NCBI GenBank assembly: GCA_964370185.1 | Contig: CAYJIJ010000001.1 | Location: 61,539 to 125,538, forward strand | Origin: CAYJEQ01 sp964370185 | GTDB lineage: Bacteria > Bacillota > Clostridia > Oscillospirales > Ruminococcaceae | Length of the DNA stretch: 64,000 bases | Reading direction: 5' to 3' | In this document: in pieces, positions 60,191-64,000 of the stretch | How the letters are laid out: the number at the start of each line of letters is the position of its first letter | Numbering within the stretch: position 1 is the first letter of the stretch | Program-made: the position numbers and the translations under genes | The notes under the pieces: generated by a model | What the model was told of the DNA's origin: nothing | Database searches by the model: none | Seen by the model: only the letters and a program-made list of their open reading frames with translations

Positions 60191-60487
60191 AACTGAAATT
60201 CACACCACATTAATAAATATACAATTAACTTTTTAGTGCTAACACCTTAGAATAGCTTTCCTAAGAAGTGAAATATTTTTGTATAAACTCTTTAAGTTAT
60301 TAAGATTTATTGCGCAACTATCAGTTTATTTTAAATTATAATTTATATACTCAGTATAATTTTATCAAAATTAAAAAGTCAAAACAATGTGTAAATCTGC
60401 ACATATGAGATAAAATGCAATACAAAAAAATTCCACCATCGTTTTACCAAAAAACATGGTGGAATTTAACAGTTATGCTTACATTTT
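60191..60487. other. Intergenic region, terminator only
   Basis: AT-rich sequence with the promoter region of the TPM cluster at its left, a weak CTTAG/CTAAG dyad near 60248-60267, and the sensor-kinase terminator at 60428-60467. No coding sequence is seen. Confidence 0.5.
60428..60467 (-). terminator. Terminator of the sensor-kinase pair
   Basis: A perfect 12-bp stem (AAATTCCACCAT with ATGGTGGAATTT), followed on the minus strand by TTTTGTATTG. It is 20 bp after the kinase stop. Confidence 0.85.
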
Positions 60488-61810
60488 TTAACTTATAGTA
60501 CAGGGAATTTCCTTATTTTGTATGATTATTTTATTTAAAACAATATTAATTCTCACTCCATTTTCTACATTTATACTAAATTTTCCATTCATTTTCTCAA
60601 TTTGCCTTCGCAGTCCACTTAGTCCGCCGCCCTCGGTGATATTGGATAAAATATTTTTTGTTTCATTGTATATACTAACTTCAACAGTTTCTTCGCTTTC
60701 ACCAATAGTAACAATAAGCTCTTTGGCATTAGCGTGGAGGTATGCATTTTTAAGGGCTTCATTTATGCAAAGGAGTACCTTGTTCTTTATTTCCTCCTGT
60801 GCAGGCAATTCCCCTTGCAAAATAACTTTGCAGTCGAGCTTTTCCCCAAGTGTAATTATCTCCTCATATGATACGCCCTGATTTTTATCACTTGCTAAAT
60901 CTGTTATTATCTCACTGAGCTGCTCAAAATGCTTTGCAAGGACTTTCGTTTCATCAAGCTCGGTAGTTTCTTGCAGTGTGTGTTTAGTAAGTGTGAGTAG
61001 GTTGCCGAAATTATCGTGAAAACTCACCTTCATATTGGCGGCTATTTCTTCTTCAGTGTTTTTCTCAATCATGCTTGTAAGATTTTTAAGTTGTATTTGT
61101 TGCTTCGAGAGCACTTCGTTTACTTCTTCCGTATTTCTTCTAAGATTATAAAGCTCGGTTATGTCGGTAGTTTTGATTTCGTAATAATCACCTGTTTCCC
61201 ATTTACAGAGTGCTCTTGTAAACTGCCACACCTTTCCGTCACTTAACATAAATGCAGGGTTATTTCCTCCAATTACACATTGGGCGCTGCTTTTCAGTTT
61301 AGATAGATCTTCCCATAAATCAGTACCGCTCATTAAATCTTTATCGGTGAGCTTTTTGCATAAATCTTGCATGATGCGGTTGGATAAATAAAGTTCATTA
61401 CTCGGCGACATAAAAGCAATCCCCGATGGAAGGCTTTCAATCGCTTCTTTTATCGAAAATTCATTTATCGTATTGCTGCTCACCACATAAAGTTTATAGA
61501 TTGAGTAAAACGAAAATCCTACCCCAAGAACTGCAAAAATTATGTGGTTATAGTATGGGATATTATCTACAAAAACTGCTATATCCGAGCTTCTGCTTGC
61601 TGACTCCTCGCTCCAATAAGATGTTAACTCTTTGAGCGCTGATAAGTCGATTAAGGCTATCAGTGATAAAATCACGAGAATTTGCATTGTTCCCTTGTTT
61701 TTATTTAAGCTTATATGGGATACCAAGGCTAAAATAAGTGTAATAAAGCAGATGAATACTGCCGCCAAAATATAGCCTTTAAGAGTATCTGATAAGGAAA
61801 AAAAGGTCAA
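60488..61810 (-). CDS. Membrane histidine kinase (NarX/DesK-like)
   Basis: A 440-residue kinase. Three N-terminal membrane segments (about 9-30, 38-56 and 77-96), a PAS-like region (SLPSGIAFMSPSNELYLSNRIMQ), then a coiled coil and a HisKA_3-type phosphoacceptor MKVSFHDNFGNLLTLTKHTLQE. The ATPase part has an N-box INEALKNAYLHANAKELIV and a G-box EGGGLSGLRRQIEKMNGKF. TTG 61810 is six bases after AAGGAGGGG. No response regulator lies in view. The upstream gene encodes a related but degenerate sensor. Confidence 0.83.
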   Translation of the reverse strand: MTFFSLSDTLKGYILAAVFICFITLILALVSHISLNKNKGTMQILVILSLIALIDLSALKELTSYWSEESASRSSDIAVFVDNIPYYNHIIFAVLGVGFSFYSIYKLYVVSSNTINEFSIKEAIESLPSGIAFMSPSNELYLSNRIMQDLCKKLTDKDLMSGTDLWEDLSKLKSSAQCVIGGNNPAFMLSDGKVWQFTRALCKWETGDYYEIKTTDITELYNLRRNTEEVNEVLSKQQIQLKNLTSMIEKNTEEEIAANMKVSFHDNFGNLLTLTKHTLQETTELDETKVLAKHFEQLSEIITDLASDKNQGVSYEEIITLGEKLDCKVILQGELPAQEEIKNKVLLCINEALKNAYLHANAKELIVTIGESEETVEVSIYNETKNILSNITEGGGLSGLRRQIEKMNGKFSINVENGVRINIVLNKIIIQNKEIPCTIS

Positions 61811-61829
61811 AGTTTTCCCCTCCTTACAA

Positions 61830-63527
61830 TTATAAAGTAATGGCAGTGAGTGCAAAGTGATAGCTTCCTGCATTGTCTTCAATTTCGAGCCTTCCATCCA
61901 TGGATAAGAGCTTATTTGCCTCAAATTCTTTAAAATATGATTTATCTATTTTCTCTTTGCTCTCAATATCAATTGAAAATGCTATTCGGTTTTCATTTTC
62001 CCTAAATGTGACATATATTATGTCAAAATTATAATGCACCTTTTCAATTATCTTTTGGTACAGGTCATAGCAATACATTGCAGTATTTAAAGACATATCA
62101 AAGTTATCAACTATGTTTATATTGCAGGTTTTTTCATAACACCTAAGCAGGGAGAAAGACTCTAAAAACGCCCTTTGAATTTCGTCCGTCGATATGCATT
62201 TTTCTGTTTGTTCGGTCAAAATCAAGTTCACTTTGCGTTTTAAGTATGTTGAAATAATGCTTGTTTCAAAGAGCAAATCTTTCATTTCATCGAGTGTAGC
62301 ATCCTCATTTGTAACAATATTTTTTTTGATTTTTTCAGTATAGGGCAGTGCCTCGGCAAGTAAAATGCTATGTAGTTCACTTAGTTTTTTAACTTTCGTC
62401 GCTTCTTTTTTATGCTCATTTTCAGTAGTTAGCAAATTCGCTTCTTTGTAGAGCTCTTTATTTAAGTCCTCCAGTTCGCTAATCATGCCTTTAATATCCG
62501 ATACATCACTGCTCCACAGGACATATCCCCCATTTATAGAAGACATATTTAACATTGAATTTTTACCATACTCTACATTTTTGCTTGTTTTAAGTGTTTC
62601 GAAAGTTTTTCGTGGGACAGCTTTTGCATTTTCAGAGATATATACTGCTTCTCCACTATGGTTTAATATCTGTGCATTGGTGGTTGACACCCTAAAAAAC
62701 TCTTTGTGGCGATTATTTGAGTGTATAAGACCTGTACGAATACAAGCTTCCCAGAAAGCTATCGTAGCCACACAGCTAAATATTGTTACATCCATAAAAT
62801 AATGTCCTATGCCATAAACAGGCTTCATTATATGCAGTACATTATATAAAATCACAGCTGCAAGCACAAGTAGCGGCAGGCGAGAAGCCTTTCTCGAATT
62901 TGTTGAGTGTTTGAATTTTTTTATAATCAAAGCGATGGAGAGCACGATTAAAGCAATCAAAAAGAACACTATGATAAAATATCCTATTTGGTAATCGTAT
63001 TCCATTCCATACATATGAATTGATAAATCGAAGCCATTGAAAACAAGCATATGAAAGTCATTTGTCAGCACAAGTAGTATCAGCAAAATTGCAGGAACGA
63101 AAAGCAAGTTCCACTTTTTGCTTGGGCGATAACCTTCCTCTTCGCCGATGGATAGAGCGGTAAAAAAGAAGAGAAGTGGTATCATTATCATCGGGATGTA
63201 GAACATATACCACAGCAATCTATCACCCAAAGTCACATATCGAAAAGCTCCCCATTTGATTCCTCTTATGCTCACCCAAAGTATGATGTTTGCACCGATG
63301 AGCATTAGATATGTCCGCACATGCCTCTGCATAATTCGATTATAGATACTTACCGTCCAAGCGGTAAAAACACTTATGTATATGCCAATTGACATCACAT
63401 AAGTAAATGAATATAAAAAAGCGTATTCGGGGGGAAGATTTCTATGCATACCCTGTATATTGACTGCAAAGAGGATAAAGAGAAAAGCTATACCTTTACA
63501 TATATCTTTGATTAGCAATTTTTTCAC
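61830..63527 (-). CDS. 7TM-sensor protein with degenerate kinase domain
   Basis: A 565-residue protein with about eight hydrophobic segments in residues 10-300, resembling the N-terminal 7TM sensor of histidine kinases (HisKA_7TM). After a PAS-like segment and coiled coil, the C-terminal part (AFLESFSLLRCYEKTCNINIVDNFDMSLNTAMYCYDLYQKIIEKVHYNFDIIYVTF) aligns loosely with a kinase ATPase domain but lacks a phospho-His motif, an N-box Asn and glycine boxes. So it is probably a non-catalytic partner. GTG 63527 follows GGAG by eight bases. It precedes the intact kinase by 19 bp. Confidence 0.72.
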   Translation of the reverse strand: MKKLLIKDICKGIAFLFILFAVNIQGMHRNLPPEYAFLYSFTYVMSIGIYISVFTAWTVSIYNRIMQRHVRTYLMLIGANIILWVSIRGIKWGAFRYVTLGDRLLWYMFYIPMIMIPLLFFFTALSIGEEEGYRPSKKWNLLFVPAILLILLVLTNDFHMLVFNGFDLSIHMYGMEYDYQIGYFIIVFFLIALIVLSIALIIKKFKHSTNSRKASRLPLLVLAAVILYNVLHIMKPVYGIGHYFMDVTIFSCVATIAFWEACIRTGLIHSNNRHKEFFRVSTTNAQILNHSGEAVYISENAKAVPRKTFETLKTSKNVEYGKNSMLNMSSINGGYVLWSSDVSDIKGMISELEDLNKELYKEANLLTTENEHKKEATKVKKLSELHSILLAEALPYTEKIKKNIVTNEDATLDEMKDLLFETSIISTYLKRKVNLILTEQTEKCISTDEIQRAFLESFSLLRCYEKTCNINIVDNFDMSLNTAMYCYDLYQKIIEKVHYNFDIIYVTFRENENRIAFSIDIESKEKIDKSYFKEFEANKLLSMDGRLEIEDNAGSYHFALTAITL

Positions 63528-64000
63528 CGATTTTTCTCCGTTTCTTTTGTAGTATATTTCAGTTTTAATATTTACAAAGTAATTATATTCATAATTATAA
63601 CACATTTTATTAATTTTTCAATCATAAATACACCAGATATTTGATTGTAAATGACACCTCTGGATGGCAATGCTAATCAGTGCAACTATCTTAAGAAAAC
63701 CCATATACAGCTCACCTCATATGCTAAAGAGAAGCGTATTGGGAGAATATTTAAGTGCTAAAGATGTTTGCGTTCATACTTTTATTTTGTTTTAGTATAA
63801 TTTTTTTTATTGTATATTCTCGTTGTGAATTAAACATCAAAAAACGCTAATTATTTTTTAGGTAAAAGCCATAATATTTTTCTAATATTGAAATTAAACA
63901 CAATTTTTACACCCTTATTCCCAAACAGTGGGGAATAAGGGTGTAAAATTTAATGTTTTTATAGTTTTTTCTGCATGGGATTTTATTAGTGAGGGCTTAC
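63528..64000. other. Terminal intergenic region, no gene
   Basis: 473 bp to the end of the window, AT-rich, without a supported coding frame. It holds the start region of the 7TM sensor gene and the perfect hairpin at 63905-63948. Confidence 0.5.
63905..63948. terminator. Perfect 18-bp hairpin near the window end
   Basis: Left arm 63905-63922 (TTTTACACCCTTATTCCC) pairs perfectly with 63931-63948 around an eight-base loop. T-rich sequence follows on both sides (TTTAATGTTTTTAT on plus; AATTGTGTTTAAT on minus). Probably a terminator of a gene beyond the window edge, or a dispersed palindrome. Confidence 0.55.

Noticed and set aside
61811..61924. N-terminal extension of the histidine kinase to 61924
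   Set aside because: It overlaps the end of the upstream sensor gene; TTG 61810 has an ideal AAGGAGGGG site.
1..64000. Prophage, insertion sequence or integrase region
   Set aside because: No transposase, integrase, phage structural gene or terminal inverted repeat pair was seen anywhere in the window.

Overview
The window looks like a chromosomal segment of a low-GC, anaerobic, Gram-positive bacterium of the class Clostridia (a gut-type Eubacteriales lineage is my inference). The reasons are AT-rich intergenic DNA, strong GGAGG-type ribosome binding sites with frequent GTG/TTG starts, Gly-Cys lipoboxes, and Firmicutes-typical genes (MecA, YerC, YdbS/YdbT, YitT, Hsp33, an Lsa-type ABC-F protein, a DUF815 ATPase, Rnf-like membrane subunits). 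A run of 100 Ns flanked by two identical 55-base copies indicates a draft or metagenome assembly and a falsely scaffolded contig overlap.

Layout. 1-7.5 kb (minus strand): a C_GCAxxG_C_C redox protein, a ComEC-like hydrolase, YgiQ radical SAM, an unknown membrane-anchored protein, an ATP-grasp enzyme, tsaD, rimI and DUF6506. 8-12 kb (plus): GTP-type PEP carboxykinase, a 41-residue membrane peptide, a DUF815 ATPase and an XRE regulator. 12-14.5 kb (minus): a YdcF/SanA-like protein and an AbgT transporter. 14.7-24 kb: HxlR regulator divergent from a polar amino-acid ABC transporter, then a small unknown protein and a complete Opp/Dpp-type peptide ABC transporter. 24-28.1 kb (minus): ABC-F plus GNAT, flavodoxin, prephenate dehydrogenase, DUF1653 and DUF4177. 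28.3-33.3 kb (minus): a BMP-type nucleoside/sugar ABC transporter (two permeases and an ATPase, no binding protein in view) and an Fe-S aldo-keto reductase. 33.7-41.8 kb (plus except mecA): rpe, a reduced Rnf-like cluster, a glycoside-hydrolase-like protein, yerC, a methyltransferase and hslO. 41.8-46 kb: YitT, then a YjiH transporter plus nitrilase operon with a divergent MerR regulator. 46-50.2 kb: GNAT, YbaK, an unknown protein and a tandem pair of nitrilase-fold proteins without catalytic residues. 50.3-64 kb (minus): tRNA-Arg, YdbT/YdbS, Tex, a group of envelope proteins and two sensor-kinase-like membrane proteins.

The most unusual content is the Rnf-like cluster at 35.1-38.4 kb. It has only C-, D-, E- and A-like subunits. 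RnfG and RnfB are absent, the RnfC-like protein lacks its N-terminal domain and glycine-rich nucleotide loop, and all four membrane cysteines that normally hold the intramembrane 2Fe-2S centre in RnfA/RnfE are replaced by Ser/Thr. A second notable signal is a leader element of about 110 nt shared by tsaD and rpe, with compensatory changes in its hairpins, a deleted third copy near abgT and an unusually long SD-to-start spacing. The tandem nitrilase pseudoenzymes, a DUF4177 gene that appears to start at ATA, and a textbook MerR-type promoter with a 19-bp spacer are also worth checking.
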